From: Lachnospiraceae bacterium
Lineage (GTDB): Bacteria; Bacillota; Clostridia; Lachnospirales; Lachnospiraceae
Direction of reading: 5' to 3'
DNA length: 64,000 bases
Assembly: GCA_031272985.1 (NCBI GenBank)
Contig: JAISSU010000029.1
Coordinates: forward strand, 248,001 to 312,000
The notes under the pieces were generated by a model. It ran no database searches and was not told the origin of the DNA. It saw nothing but the letters and a program-made list of their open reading frames with translations. Shown piece after piece: positions 44,859-54,236 of the stretch (its first letter is position 1; each line of letters opens with the position of its first letter). The translations under genes and the position numbers were made by a program.

Positions 44859-46349
44859 ATGGAACCTATTCTTGAAGTCAGAAATATTACAAAGCGATAT
44901 CCCGGCGTAGTAGCCCTTGATGATGTGTCATTGTCATTTGAAAAAGGTGAAATCCATGCAATCATGGGCGAAAACGGCGCCGGGAAATCGACTCTAATAA
45001 AAATAATAGCGGGAGCTGAAGCACCGACGCAGGGCAGTATAGAAATCGGCGGTGCTTCTTACCCGAGGATGCATCCTATGGATGCTAAAAAGGCGGGAAT
45101 CAGTGTTATTTATCAGGAGTTTAATCTGATTCCATCAATGAGTGTTGCCGAAAATCTGTTTATCGGCGAAAAGGTCGGGAAAAGCAGATACTTACCTGAT
45201 TTTAAAGAAATGTATAAACGTGCCGCCGATTTCTTAAGTGAACTTGGCAGCAATATAAAACCTGAAACGCTGGTATTTGAGCTGTCGACTTCACAGAAAC
45301 AGCTGGTGGAAATTGCAAAAGCAATGGTTCAAAACTGCAAGGTTCTGATAATGGACGAACCATCGGCAGCCATTTCGGTGGCTGAGGTCGACAATATGCT
45401 CCGGATTGTGCGCGAGTTAAAAGAAAAGGGAGTTACGATTATTTACATAAGTCATAGAATTGATGAGGTATTCGGCCTATGTGACAGGATTTCCATCCTG
45501 CGCGACGGAAAGTACGTAACCACGGGATTTCTTAAAGATATGACCAGAAAAGACCTTATACGGCACATGGTAGGAAGGGAGCTCTCGGAAACTTATCCGC
45601 ATACCAGAGGAGAAGGTAAAGAACTTGTATTATCAACTGAAGACTTAAGCGGAAACGGTGATTTTCACATTGATATGAACTTGCGCGCCGGGGAGATTCT
45701 CGGGGTAGCCGGTTTAGTCGGTGCGGGGAGAACGGAACTGGCAAAAATGCTCTGCGGGGATGTGCGTCCCTTAAGCGGCAACATTTATGTTAAGGGTACT
45801 AAGAAAAATTTCAAAACAGTCTCTGATGCTTTAGATTCGGGTATTGGACTGATTCCGGAGGATCGTAAAGGCGAAGGGCTTTTCATGGATTATTCCGTAG
45901 ATTGGAATATCCCCAGTATGTGTTTTAAAAGGCTTGCAAAATGGGGAATTGTTAAGCAAAAAGACGCTGAAGCTCTGACAGATGAATATGTAAAAGCCCT
46001 CAGAATTAAGACACCTTCCACCAGACAGGTGGTGAGGCTCTTATCCGGTGGAAATCAGCAAAAGGTCGTTGTTGCAAGAGCATTAGCATATAGGGCTGAT
46101 ATTTTGATTTTTGATGAGCCCACAAGAGGAATTGACGTAGGCACAAAACAGGAAATATACAAACTGATGGATGCTTTGGCATCTGATGGCAAAGCTATAA
46201 TTATGATAACTTCGGATATGGAAGAACTCCTCGGTATGTCCGATCGTATTATCGTACTATATGAGGGAAGAAAGACAGGGGAGTTATTAAGGAGTGAGTT
46301 CAATCAGGATGCGGTATTGAGCTACGCGAGCGGATATACCGGTGATTGA
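44859..46349 (+). CDS. CUT2-type ABC transporter ATPase (RbsA/MglA type)
   Basis: A 496-residue ATPase with two fused nucleotide-binding domains. The first has Walker A GENGAGKS and Walker B VLIMDEPSAA with a poorly conserved signature LSTSQKQLVE. The second has a degenerate Walker A (GAGRTE) and a good signature LSGGNQQK, the usual RbsA pattern. Ends 24 bp before the permease start. Confidence 0.94.
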   Translation: MEPILEVRNITKRYPGVVALDDVSLSFEKGEIHAIMGENGAGKSTLIKIIAGAEAPTQGSIEIGGASYPRMHPMDAKKAGISVIYQEFNLIPSMSVAENLFIGEKVGKSRYLPDFKEMYKRAADFLSELGSNIKPETLVFELSTSQKQLVEIAKAMVQNCKVLIMDEPSAAISVAEVDNMLRIVRELKEKGVTIIYISHRIDEVFGLCDRISILRDGKYVTTGFLKDMTRKDLIRHMVGRELSETYPHTRGEGKELVLSTEDLSGNGDFHIDMNLRAGEILGVAGLVGAGRTELAKMLCGDVRPLSGNIYVKGTKKNFKTVSDALDSGIGLIPEDRKGEGLFMDYSVDWNIPSMCFKRLAKWGIVKQKDAEALTDEYVKALRIKTPSTRQVVRLLSGGNQQKVVVARALAYRADILIFDEPTRGIDVGTKQEIYKLMDALASDGKAIIMITSDMEELLGMSDRIIVLYEGRKTGELLRSEFNQDAVLSYASGYTGD

Positions 46350-46372
46350 AACGGGAAAGGAGTCATTATACC

Positions 46373-47350
46373 ATGAAGAAAGCCATGGATATTGCGCAGA
46401 AGAATCTGGCAATTATGCTGCTGATTATAGCGGCAATTCTTTTCGGAGTGACAACAAAGAATTTCTTCTCCGTCACTAATATTCTGAATATTTTCAATCA
46501 GAATGCATATCTGATTATAGCAGCCTGCGGGATTGCGCTTATCATGATAGGCGGGGATTTGGATATGAGCGTCGGGTATCATATGAGTATTTGCGGTGTT
46601 TTATGCGCTATGATGCTTACCCGAACCACTATCCCGGTCTGGGTGATCGTGCTGCTTACAATAATTATCAGCGTGGGTATATCAATGATAACTACATTTC
46701 TTACCGAATTGCTCGGGATACCACGAATTTTTGTAACTATCGGCGAGTCTACCTTGTTTCAGGGAGTGGCATATGTACTGACGAATTCAAAAACTGTTTC
46801 GGATTTACCTGTCTCCTTTAAACAAATCGCGCAAGGGACTGTGGGGCATCCGAGTTTGACTTACGCAACACTTCTCATGGCTTTAATAGTTATTATTATG
46901 AGCTTTGTCTTAAGTAAAACCTATTTTGAACGATGGGTTTTCGCGATGGGAGGAAATATTACTTCAGCCCGTCTGGCGGGCATTAGAGTCAGAAAGATGA
47001 AGTACTCTATCGGCGTCATTGTGGGACTTGCACTAGGTATTGCGAGCGTTATCTTAATCGGAAGAACCGGAGCGGCTGCGGCAAATACCGCGGCAGGTAC
47101 TGAAATCAATATTCTTACCGGCATTTTGCTTGGGGGTGTCTCAATTCGCGGAGGCGAAGGAAAGATAAGCAATTGCGTAGCAGGCATTCTCTTAATTGCT
47201 TTGATAGGTAACGGAATGCAATTGGCGGGCTGGAATCCCTATTATCAGTATATTGCCAAGGGCGGAATCATGCTGGGAGTATTGGGCTTTGATATGTTCC
47301 AAATGCGAAGGCGAAGTATTATGAATAATCAAAGAAAAGAAGAGGCTTAA
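46373..47350 (+). CDS. CUT2-type ABC transporter permease (RbsC/MglC type)
   Basis: A 325-residue permease with eight or more helices and family motifs FGVTTKNFFSVTNILNIF, GGDLDMSVG and GGVSIRGGEG. Start at 46373 follows AAAGGAG; the frame is open from 46346 in the ATPase end. Homodimeric channel for the neighbouring ATPase. Confidence 0.93.
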   Translation: MKKAMDIAQKNLAIMLLIIAAILFGVTTKNFFSVTNILNIFNQNAYLIIAACGIALIMIGGDLDMSVGYHMSICGVLCAMMLTRTTIPVWVIVLLTIIISVGISMITTFLTELLGIPRIFVTIGESTLFQGVAYVLTNSKTVSDLPVSFKQIAQGTVGHPSLTYATLLMALIVIIMSFVLSKTYFERWVFAMGGNITSARLAGIRVRKMKYSIGVIVGLALGIASVILIGRTGAAAANTAAGTEINILTGILLGGVSIRGGEGKISNCVAGILLIALIGNGMQLAGWNPYYQYIAKGGIMLGVLGFDMFQMRRRSIMNNQRKEEA

Positions 47351-47389
47351 TAGTATAACAAAAGTACTGAAAACATGGGAGGACGGTTC

Positions 47390-48772
47390 ATGCATTTTAA
47401 TAAGGAAAATTTTGAAGTAAATACATATTCATATAATGGGCGAGAAATACGCTACAGAGCGTTTATGAACCGTTCCTACGTCGATAAGCCGGCCGATCCC
47501 GCATTTCAGATAATCAATATTTTTGTTCCTGAGTGCTATTACAGCGGTGAAAGTATAAATGGATACAATTTGCAGAATGCTCCTATTTTCATCCCGAATT
47601 CAGTAGGAGGTTATATGCCCGGTCCCGCTATGGTTCCGGGGCCGATGTTGTTCGGTGAGGCTCCTATAAACTCCCTGTTTTTTGCGCTGGAACATGGCTA
47701 TGTAGTGGCATCACCCGGTATTCGTGGGCGTATTTGGACATATGGTAAAGCACCTGCTTGTATTGTGGATTATAAGGCCGCCATTCGTTATCTTAGACAC
47801 TTCAAAGACGAGGTGCCGGGGGATGTAAATAAAATAATAACCAACGGGACAAGCGCCGGCGGTGCGTTATCGGCACTCATGGGAGTGACAGGAAATCATC
47901 CTGATTATGAGCCTTATCTTGAAGGAATCGGCGCGGCTAAAGAAAGAGATGACATCTTTGCGGCTTCGTGTTATTGTCCTATCATTAATCTTGAAAACGC
48001 GGACACAGCGTATGAATGGCAGTTTAATAATGTCAATGAATATCATAGGATTAACATGGAGTTTAATGGAGATGCCCCGCCTACGTTTATACCTGAAGAC
48101 GGATTGTTAACTGATGAACAGATACAAATTTCAGATGAATTAAAGGCGATGTTTCCTCAATATATAAACAAACTTTCCCTTAAGGATAATGATGGAAACT
48201 CGTTATCGCTTGACGCATACGGGACAGGAAGCTTTCTTTCTTATATAGAATCACTTTTGGTAGATTCCGCTGATAAAGCTATAAAATCCGGATTGGATCT
48301 GTCAAAAGAAACGTGGTTGACTATTAAAGATGGTAAAGCTATCGGCGTAGATTTTTTTCAATATGCAAAACAAGTTACCAGAATGAAAGTACCGCCTGCT
48401 TTTGACAATTTGTCGCTTGAAGCTCCTGAGAATGAATTGTTTGGAAATAAAGAATATCCGGCAAGGCATTTTACGCAATATGGAGTGTTCCATTCCAAAG
48501 TCCATGGTAAAATCGCAGAAGAAAAGACAATTTCCCTATTAAATCCTGTGGCTTATGTGGGCAGTGCTGACACTGCACTTGCAAAGCACTGGCGTATCCG
48601 CCACGGACAGGCTGACAGGGACACATCTCTTGCGATTTCAGCCATTCTGGTTCTAAAGCTTAAGGAAGCCGGAAGAAAAGTCGACTACGCCCTTCCATGG
48701 GGGATCCCGCATAGCGGGGACTATGATCTGGAAGAACTGTTTGCCTGGATTGATAAAATTTGTCTGACATAA
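47390..48772 (+). CDS. Subtype-B tannase-like alpha/beta hydrolase
   Basis: A 460-residue hydrolase with nucleophile Ser155 in NGTSAGGALSALMGVTGNH, and a probable triad of Asp409 (GQADRDTS) and His441 (GIPHSGDYD); the Asp-His spacing of 32 equals that of the Lactobacillus plantarum tannase (Asp419, His451). Tannases cleave galloyl and other hydroxybenzoyl esters. No signal peptide, so a cytoplasmic enzyme acting on imported esters, matching the ABC transporter 40 bp upstream. GGGAGG precedes the ATG. Confidence 0.8.
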   Translation: MHFNKENFEVNTYSYNGREIRYRAFMNRSYVDKPADPAFQIINIFVPECYYSGESINGYNLQNAPIFIPNSVGGYMPGPAMVPGPMLFGEAPINSLFFALEHGYVVASPGIRGRIWTYGKAPACIVDYKAAIRYLRHFKDEVPGDVNKIITNGTSAGGALSALMGVTGNHPDYEPYLEGIGAAKERDDIFAASCYCPIINLENADTAYEWQFNNVNEYHRINMEFNGDAPPTFIPEDGLLTDEQIQISDELKAMFPQYINKLSLKDNDGNSLSLDAYGTGSFLSYIESLLVDSADKAIKSGLDLSKETWLTIKDGKAIGVDFFQYAKQVTRMKVPPAFDNLSLEAPENELFGNKEYPARHFTQYGVFHSKVHGKIAEEKTISLLNPVAYVGSADTALAKHWRIRHGQADRDTSLAISAILVLKLKEAGRKVDYALPWGIPHSGDYDLEELFAWIDKICLT

Positions 48773-48913
48773 ACAAAACGTTATGCTTGTTTTTTACGTT
48801 GTTTGCATTGATTAAATTAATGACAATCTGCGTGAAAAGGAAGTTTAAAAATTAACGATAAATTATTAAATTTCTTGTACTAAAAAATGTACAAATAAAA
48901 TTGAAAAAACCAC

Positions 48914-48942
48914 TTGAAACATTAATTGGTTTTAAGTATAAT
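48914..48942 (+). promoter_or_regulatory. Strong sigma-A promoter of a candidate non-coding RNA
   Basis: TTGAAA (48914-48919), 17-bp spacer and a perfect TATAAT (48937-48942); expected start near 48949. The preceding 48773-48913 is AT-rich and holds nothing else recognisable. Confidence 0.8.
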
Positions 48943-48948
48943 TCATTT

Positions 48949-49214
48949 CACCGGAAGGTAATTATAAGGAATTGGGGAAATAAGGGGAGTTAAGAAAAGG
49001 GCTTAAAATAAGCTCATTCGGCGAATCTGCCGCCCGCATTAATGCACCTGCGATTAATAGCAGGAATTCGATTTTAATCAAATGCGAGATTTCACAAAAA
49101 CTCTTAGTAACAGATTAAAAACCTTCCGTGGGAATTGTGAATGAAAAATCTTTTGTTGTATCACGTAACGCACCTTTAAGAAAAAAGGCGTGCTCTGTTA
49201 AGTATTGCCTTTTT
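48949..49214 (+). ncRNA. Candidate structured non-coding RNA, family unknown
   Basis: About 266 nt between a strong promoter and a terminator, with no ORF that has a ribosome site. The ends pair: CAC and CGGAAGGT (48949-48959) with ACCTTCCG (49121-49128) and GTG (49137-49139). Inside are a GGGCTTA/TAAGCTC hairpin (48999-49015), GAGTT/AACTC (48987-48991 with 49099-49103), and an arm built from AATCT/AGATT and CGCATT/AATGCG (49024-49091) topped by a CCTGC/GCAGG hairpin (49047-49064). The layout recalls 6S RNA or other long closed RNAs. I found no tmRNA, RNase P or SRP signature. The remaining 49215-49359 shows nothing. Confidence 0.6.
49182..49214 (+). terminator. Terminator of the candidate RNA
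   Basis: AAAAAGGC (49182-49189) pairs with GCCTTTTT (49207-49214), followed by G and further T. An alternative hairpin, CACCTTT (49171-49177) with AAAGGCGTG, would compete for the same bases. Confidence 0.65.
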
Positions 49215-49359
49215 GTCATTCATTAATTTCCGTTACCGATTAAGATGCTTTAATGTGTCTTTCGGGATGATATTGCCGTGACGATTTATTACGGTTTGTT
49301 TGCTGACCTGTAAAACGACCGGCAATAAACGAAAAATGAGAAAGGAGGATAAAAGGGAA

Positions 49360-49578
49360 ATGAGTGAAGAGTATGACGGCGAATACGAACAGTTTTACAG
49401 TGAACTGACACATCTGGAAAACCGCGGCATATTCATTTTCATGGACGGAGTGCCCGCCAGCCCCTCTCAAGTGGTGTCTGCCCATATGTTTAGGGAAGAG
49501 AGTGACTACATGCGTGACTACACTTTGGGAGATGACGGGAATATTAAAGAAGTCAGCTTTATCAACGTTACGGTATAA
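49360..49578 (+). CDS. Small acidic protein of unknown function
   Basis: A 72-residue acidic protein (MSEEYDGEYEQFYSEL...) with no membrane segment. The ATG at 49360 follows AAAGGAGG at 49341-49348. The middle LENRGIFIFMDGVPASP and end DGNIKEVSFINVTV look folded. I do not recognise the family. It is between the candidate RNA and a GH18 gene. Confidence 0.65.
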   Translation: MSEEYDGEYEQFYSELTHLENRGIFIFMDGVPASPSQVVSAHMFREESDYMRDYTLGDDGNIKEVSFINVTV

Positions 49579-49689
49579 TAATTGAAATACCCCTCTTATG
49601 CAAAGCCGGAATTAGTCCAAAAATCTGGTGACGAAGTATGGATTTGCTGATATAATGTATTGCGTATATCAGACGTATGGAGGTTTGCA

Positions 49690-51492
49690 ATGGATTCAAG
49701 AGAGGCCGCATATCGAAGAAGAAAAGCGCGGGCTAAAAGGAAACGAAGGAGAAAGATATTAGGGAAGCTGTTATCGTTTCTGGTTGTCTTTTTAGCGATA
49801 GTAGGTTTGGTGGCATATTTTGGCTGGAAACGTTACAGTCCCACAAAGGAAAGAGCGGATTTGACACAGTATTTCAAAATTACCGCTAATGACCAGCTGG
49901 CCGTGATTTTCAATAATGAAGTTGTGGAGCCTTGTGCTATCTCATCTGAAGGCACGGCTTATCTGCAATTTGATGTAATAAGGGACAAGTTAAACGACAG
50001 GTTTTATTGGGACTCAAATGAAAACCTTCTGCTCTACACTCTTCCGAATGATACCGTGACAGTGGGAGTAGGGAGCAGGGAATACACAGTCTCAAAGGAA
50101 CAGCAGACTGAAAATTATGTAATTCTTAAGACGGTAGGAAGTACCGCCTATGTTGCGCTTGATTTTGTGAAAAAATATTCGGATTTTGATTTCGAGGTTT
50201 ATGATGATCCCGGAAGGGTCAGCATTGTTACCGAGTTTGACAATATTCCGACTGCCACAGTCAGTAAAGATACCGCGGTTCGCTATCAGGGCGGAGTAAA
50301 AAGCCCTGTCCTTACGGATATTGTAAAGGGCGATGAAGTCGTTATTGTCGAGAGCGAAGAAAACTGGAAAAAGGTTCGTACAAAGGATGGCTTCATTGGC
50401 TATGTCAAAAACAATACACTTAAGGCGCAGGAAGATAAGAGTATCCAGCGGAATTTTACGCAGCCGGAATTTACGAGTATTTCAAAGGGTTACACGATAA
50501 ATATGGTCTGGCACAATGTCACAAACGAAGTTGCGAACGCTAATATTCTGCAGGTACTCGCAAATAGTAAAGGACTTAATACCATTGCGCCTACGTGGTT
50601 TCATGTGGCCGATACTTCGGGGAATTTAAGCTCCATTGCGTCAGCGGATTATGTGAATTACGCGCATCAGGCTAATGTCGAGGTCTGGGCGACGATACGC
50701 GATTTTGACGGTGGAATAAATTCTTATGATGAGACATATGAGCTTCTTAGCTATACCTCAAGGAGGACTCAGCTTGTTAATCAATTAATCGCAGCGTCAC
50801 TACAGTATGGTTTGGACGGGATAAACGTTGACTTTGAAAAAGTATCTCAGGAATGCGGAGTGCATTTCATTCAGTTTATAAGAGAATTGTCAGTAAAATG
50901 CAGGCAAAATCAAATAGTGCTGTCAGTGGATAATTATGTGCCGAAAGGCTTTAATCTCCAGTATAACCGTAAGGAGCAGGGAATCTTTGCCGATTATGTG
51001 GTGATTATGGGCTATGACGAGCACTATGCAGGCTCGCCGGAGGCCGGCTCGGTTTCATCCTATAATTTTGTAAAGGAAGGAATTGAGGAAACCCTAAAAG
51101 AGGTTCCGGCAAATAAAGTAATCAGCGGAATTCCATTTTATACGAGACTTTGGGCGCAGACTCCTAAGACTGCCGATGAGTTAGCAACCGATGAGGGTAC
51201 CGATGCCGCCGAGTATCCGGATAAAGTAAGCAGTGAAGCATACGGTATGCAAACCGCAAAAAGCAAAGTAGCCCAATCAGGTGCTTCTGAATTTTGGGAC
51301 GATACCGCAAAGCAAAACTACGCGGAATGGTATGTTGATTCCACATTATACAGAATATGGCTTGAGGACGCGCAGTCCATTTCCGCAAAGCTTGAGCTGA
51401 TGAAAGAGTACGGACTCGCTGGGACTGCCGCTTGGGCTTCGGGTCTGGAAGATCCTGCGATATGGGACGTGATTTTGCAATATGTAAACTGA
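49690..51492 (+). CDS. Membrane-anchored GH18 glycosidase with SH3 domain
   Basis: A 600-residue protein: basic N-terminus and one membrane helix (LLSFLVVFLAIVGLVAYFGW), a copper-amine-oxidase-N-like domain, a bacterial SH3 domain (VRYQGGVKSPVLTDI ... GFIGYVKNNTL), then a GH18 domain with catalytic DGINVDFEKVS (Glu near 383). Such proteins cleave cell-wall glycans and include spore-cortex or peptidoglycan hydrolases. Start ATG at 49690 follows GGAGG. A strong terminator follows it. Confidence 0.88.
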   Translation: MDSREAAYRRRKARAKRKRRRKILGKLLSFLVVFLAIVGLVAYFGWKRYSPTKERADLTQYFKITANDQLAVIFNNEVVEPCAISSEGTAYLQFDVIRDKLNDRFYWDSNENLLLYTLPNDTVTVGVGSREYTVSKEQQTENYVILKTVGSTAYVALDFVKKYSDFDFEVYDDPGRVSIVTEFDNIPTATVSKDTAVRYQGGVKSPVLTDIVKGDEVVIVESEENWKKVRTKDGFIGYVKNNTLKAQEDKSIQRNFTQPEFTSISKGYTINMVWHNVTNEVANANILQVLANSKGLNTIAPTWFHVADTSGNLSSIASADYVNYAHQANVEVWATIRDFDGGINSYDETYELLSYTSRRTQLVNQLIAASLQYGLDGINVDFEKVSQECGVHFIQFIRELSVKCRQNQIVLSVDNYVPKGFNLQYNRKEQGIFADYVVIMGYDEHYAGSPEAGSVSSYNFVKEGIEETLKEVPANKVISGIPFYTRLWAQTPKTADELATDEGTDAAEYPDKVSSEAYGMQTAKSKVAQSGASEFWDDTAKQNYAEWYVDSTLYRIWLEDAQSISAKLELMKEYGLAGTAAWASGLEDPAIWDVILQYVN

Positions 51493-51507
51493 AAACAAAA
51501 ATTTATA

Positions 51508-51545
51508 CCCCGGGGAAGTCGGCTTTAGCGGACGCCCGGGGATTT
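51508..51545 (+). terminator. Terminator after the GH18 gene
   Basis: CCCCGGG (51508-51514) pairs with CCCGGGG (51535-51541); the loop contains a second small stem (GTC/GAC). Followed by ATTTATTTTAT. A strong GC stem with a weak U run. Confidence 0.75.
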
Positions 51546-51592
51546 ATTTTATAAAGCTTGACACGGTATAAGTTGAACAGACAGAGGTGTCT

Positions 51593-53056
51593 ATGACAAA
51601 GATTCTCATAATACTGTTTGCAGGAATAATACTGATTATCCTGGATTGTGCAAAAAAGATAAATCTGCTCGGTCGGGTGGTGAATTTGATTTGCCTTTTG
51701 ATGGCCTCAAATATTGTGGCAGTCTTTGTCCTAACGCGATCTTTTGGAATAGAGACTGAACCGGGGAGCGAATTCAGGTTATTGCTTACCGGGCTTATAC
51801 TACCTGTCGTCTATTTCTGGTTTAGAGCGCATCTGTTTCCCATAAGAAAAGTAAAAAAGAACAAACAGAATCAGGAAGAAATACAATCATTAAGAATCAG
51901 GGTTTTATCCGGAGGAAAATTTCTTGTCAGACTTTCTGTGGTTGCAATATTCATTGAACTGATTGTCTTGATATGGGTATTGCTTAAGTTTGAATGGAAT
52001 GATCCCGGAATGGGCGGCGTTTGGATTGCAATCAATTTTGTATTTGCGTTTGTTTCGCAGTTCCTGCTTTTGTGGAATGGTATCTTACGGGTATTTTTCA
52101 CATCAAAGTATCTCGGAATTTCTTACAGAGTATTACTGATACTCGTTTCTTGGATACCGATTGTAAATATCATTGTTTTACTAAAGGCGTGCAAGCGTGT
52201 GGATTGGGAGTGCGACTATGAAAAATATAAGCAGGGACTTGACCTAATAAAGGCTGAAAACGATTCCTGCAAAACCAAGTACCCGATTTTATTGGTACAC
52301 GGAATTTTCTTTCGGGACATGAAGCTTTTTAATTACTGGGGACGCATTCCGCGTACATTAATAAAGTGCGGCGCCACAATAGCCTACGGCAATCAGGAAG
52401 CCTGTGCTACCGTGGAAAACAATGCTTATGATATAAAAAAGGCAATCGAAGGCTTGATTGAGAGCACGGGGGCTGATAAAGTAAACATTATCGCACATTC
52501 AAAAGGCGGTTTGGATTCGCGCTACGCAATCAGCAAATTGGAAATGTACCCGAAGGTTGCCTCGCTTACAACAATAAATTCGCCGCACAGGGGTTGCAGG
52601 TTTGTTGACAAAGCATGTAAATTGCCTGATGGCTTTTATCGCATGATTGCGAAGCATTTCGACAGAATTTTCAGGGCGTGGGGAGATAAAAACCCCGACT
52701 TTTATACGGCGACGAGACAGTTTTCAACGAAAAGCAGCGAGGCTTTTAATGCTGAAATCACGGATGCCCCTCAAGTGTACTACCAAAGCGTGGCATCATA
52801 CATGAAAAACTGTTTCAGTGATTCCGTATTGACCATACCCTATTTGTTTTCGCGAAGCTTTGAAAAAAAGACCGACGGATTGGTAAGTCTGCAGTCGGCG
52901 AGATGGGGAGAAAACTGCCGCGTGCTGGAACCCAAAGGCAGTCACGGGATTTCTCACGCTGACGTAATAGATTTGAGAAGATGTGCCTTCCCGGGGCTGG
53001 ACCCAATAGTTTTATATGTTGACATTGTAAAAGAGTTAAAGGATAAAGGATTTTGA
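51593..53056 (+). CDS. Membrane-embedded lipase-like alpha/beta hydrolase
   Basis: A 487-residue protein of two parts. The N-terminal ~200 residues hold several membrane helices (about five or six). The C-terminal part is an alpha/beta hydrolase of the triacylglycerol-lipase type, with oxyanion region LLVHGIFFRD, nucleophile Ser303 in IAHSKGG, and probable catalytic His in SHGISHAD. The fusion is unusual. Start ATG at 51593 follows AGAGGTG. Its stop TGA overlaps the TTG start of the next gene by 4 nt. Confidence 0.8.
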   Translation: MTKILIILFAGIILIILDCAKKINLLGRVVNLICLLMASNIVAVFVLTRSFGIETEPGSEFRLLLTGLILPVVYFWFRAHLFPIRKVKKNKQNQEEIQSLRIRVLSGGKFLVRLSVVAIFIELIVLIWVLLKFEWNDPGMGGVWIAINFVFAFVSQFLLLWNGILRVFFTSKYLGISYRVLLILVSWIPIVNIIVLLKACKRVDWECDYEKYKQGLDLIKAENDSCKTKYPILLVHGIFFRDMKLFNYWGRIPRTLIKCGATIAYGNQEACATVENNAYDIKKAIEGLIESTGADKVNIIAHSKGGLDSRYAISKLEMYPKVASLTTINSPHRGCRFVDKACKLPDGFYRMIAKHFDRIFRAWGDKNPDFYTATRQFSTKSSEAFNAEITDAPQVYYQSVASYMKNCFSDSVLTIPYLFSRSFEKKTDGLVSLQSARWGENCRVLEPKGSHGISHADVIDLRRCAFPGLDPIVLYVDIVKELKDKGF

Positions 53057-54171
53057 TAACAAAACACTATAAGATCGACAGAAAAAATATAGAAACAGCG
53101 AGTGCAATTTTATCTGAAGCAGGTGAAACCATCAGAAACGGCGGTCTGGTGGTTTTCCCTACAGAGACAGTATATGGTCTGGGGGCAAATGCCCTCAGAG
53201 AAGAAGCCTCAAAAAAGATATACCGCGCAAAGGGGCGTCCTTCTGATAATCCGTTGATTATTCATATTGCGAATTTAAAAGACCTCCCTACAATAGCAAA
53301 AGAGATACCAAACGCTGCATATTTATTGGCCAAAAAGTTTTGGCCGGGACCCTTGACCATGATATTCAATAAAAGTAAGGATGTACCTGACACTACTACG
53401 GGAGGACTTTCAAGTGTAGCGGTCAGAATGCCCGATGATGAAATTGCATTGGGCGTTATCAGATGCGGCGGGGGCTTTGTGGCGGCACCTTCGGCCAATA
53501 CATCTGGGAGGCCAAGTCCCACAAAGGCCTGCCATGTGGCAGACGATTTGGACGGAAAAGTAGATATGATAATAGACGGCGGAGACTGTACGATAGGGTT
53601 GGAATCTACGATTTTAGATATGACAGTTTCACCGTTTGCGATTCTAAGACCCGGTGCGATAACTGCTGAAATGCTCGAAGAAGTAATAAAGGAAAAAGTA
53701 ACATCATCTTCAGGGAAGGCTTTGAAGGAAGATACGGCTCCTAAAGCACCCGGAATGAAGTACAGGCATTATTCACCCAAGGCGAAATTGGTCTTAATTG
53801 CGGGAGAAGTGGGTAAAGTTGCGGATTACATAAATGAGAGAATCGGTGAAGCATTAAGTGACGGGGGCGTTAATGGAGATTGTATCGGTATAATCGCAAG
53901 TGAAGAAATTGCAAATAGGTATTCAGAAGAATTGCGTCGTGCAGGGTCGAATCTTGAAAGCACCGATTTGCAAAAGAGGGTTATTGTAAAAACAATAGGA
54001 AATCGGGCGGATGCCTCAGGTATCGCCGCGAACCTTTATAGGATTTTACGGGAATTTGATGCTGAAGATGTGAGTGTGATTTACAGCGAAGTGTTTCCAG
54101 AGGAAGGAATCGGAATTGCTATTATGAACCGGCTGACAAAGGCTGCGGGATATGAGATAATATACGTATGA
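53053..54171 (+). CDS. L-threonylcarbamoyladenylate synthase (Sua5 type)
   Basis: A 372-residue tRNA t6A-modification enzyme making threonylcarbamoyl-AMP. N-terminal YrdC domain with VVFPTETVYGLGANAL and YRAKGRPSDNPLIIHI, and a C-terminal Sua5 domain (KAPGMKYRHYSPKAKLVLI linker). Start is a TTG at 53053 overlapping the upstream stop by 4 nt, with AAAGGA upstream; no later start with a good site. Length fits Sua5, not the short TsaC. Confidence 0.92.
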   Translation: MITKHYKIDRKNIETASAILSEAGETIRNGGLVVFPTETVYGLGANALREEASKKIYRAKGRPSDNPLIIHIANLKDLPTIAKEIPNAAYLLAKKFWPGPLTMIFNKSKDVPDTTTGGLSSVAVRMPDDEIALGVIRCGGGFVAAPSANTSGRPSPTKACHVADDLDGKVDMIIDGGDCTIGLESTILDMTVSPFAILRPGAITAEMLEEVIKEKVTSSSGKALKEDTAPKAPGMKYRHYSPKAKLVLIAGEVGKVADYINERIGEALSDGGVNGDCIGIIASEEIANRYSEELRRAGSNLESTDLQKRVIVKTIGNRADASGIAANLYRILREFDAEDVSVIYSEVFPEEGIGIAIMNRLTKAAGYEIIYV

Positions 54172-54236
54172 AATTAATAATGGAGGCAATAGGGTGGGGT
54201 GTTGCAATAATATAATGATTTTATAGGAGGAATGAG

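Noticed and set aside
48773-48820. Terminator after the tannase-like gene
   Set aside because: AACGT/ACGTT pairing is short, interrupted and lacks a downstream T run.
48949-49214. RNase P RNA, tmRNA or SRP RNA
   Set aside because: I looked for the conserved cores of each (for example GGAAAGTCCG, the tmRNA tag and tRNA-like ends, and the SRP GGAA tetraloop helix) and did not find them in the right context.
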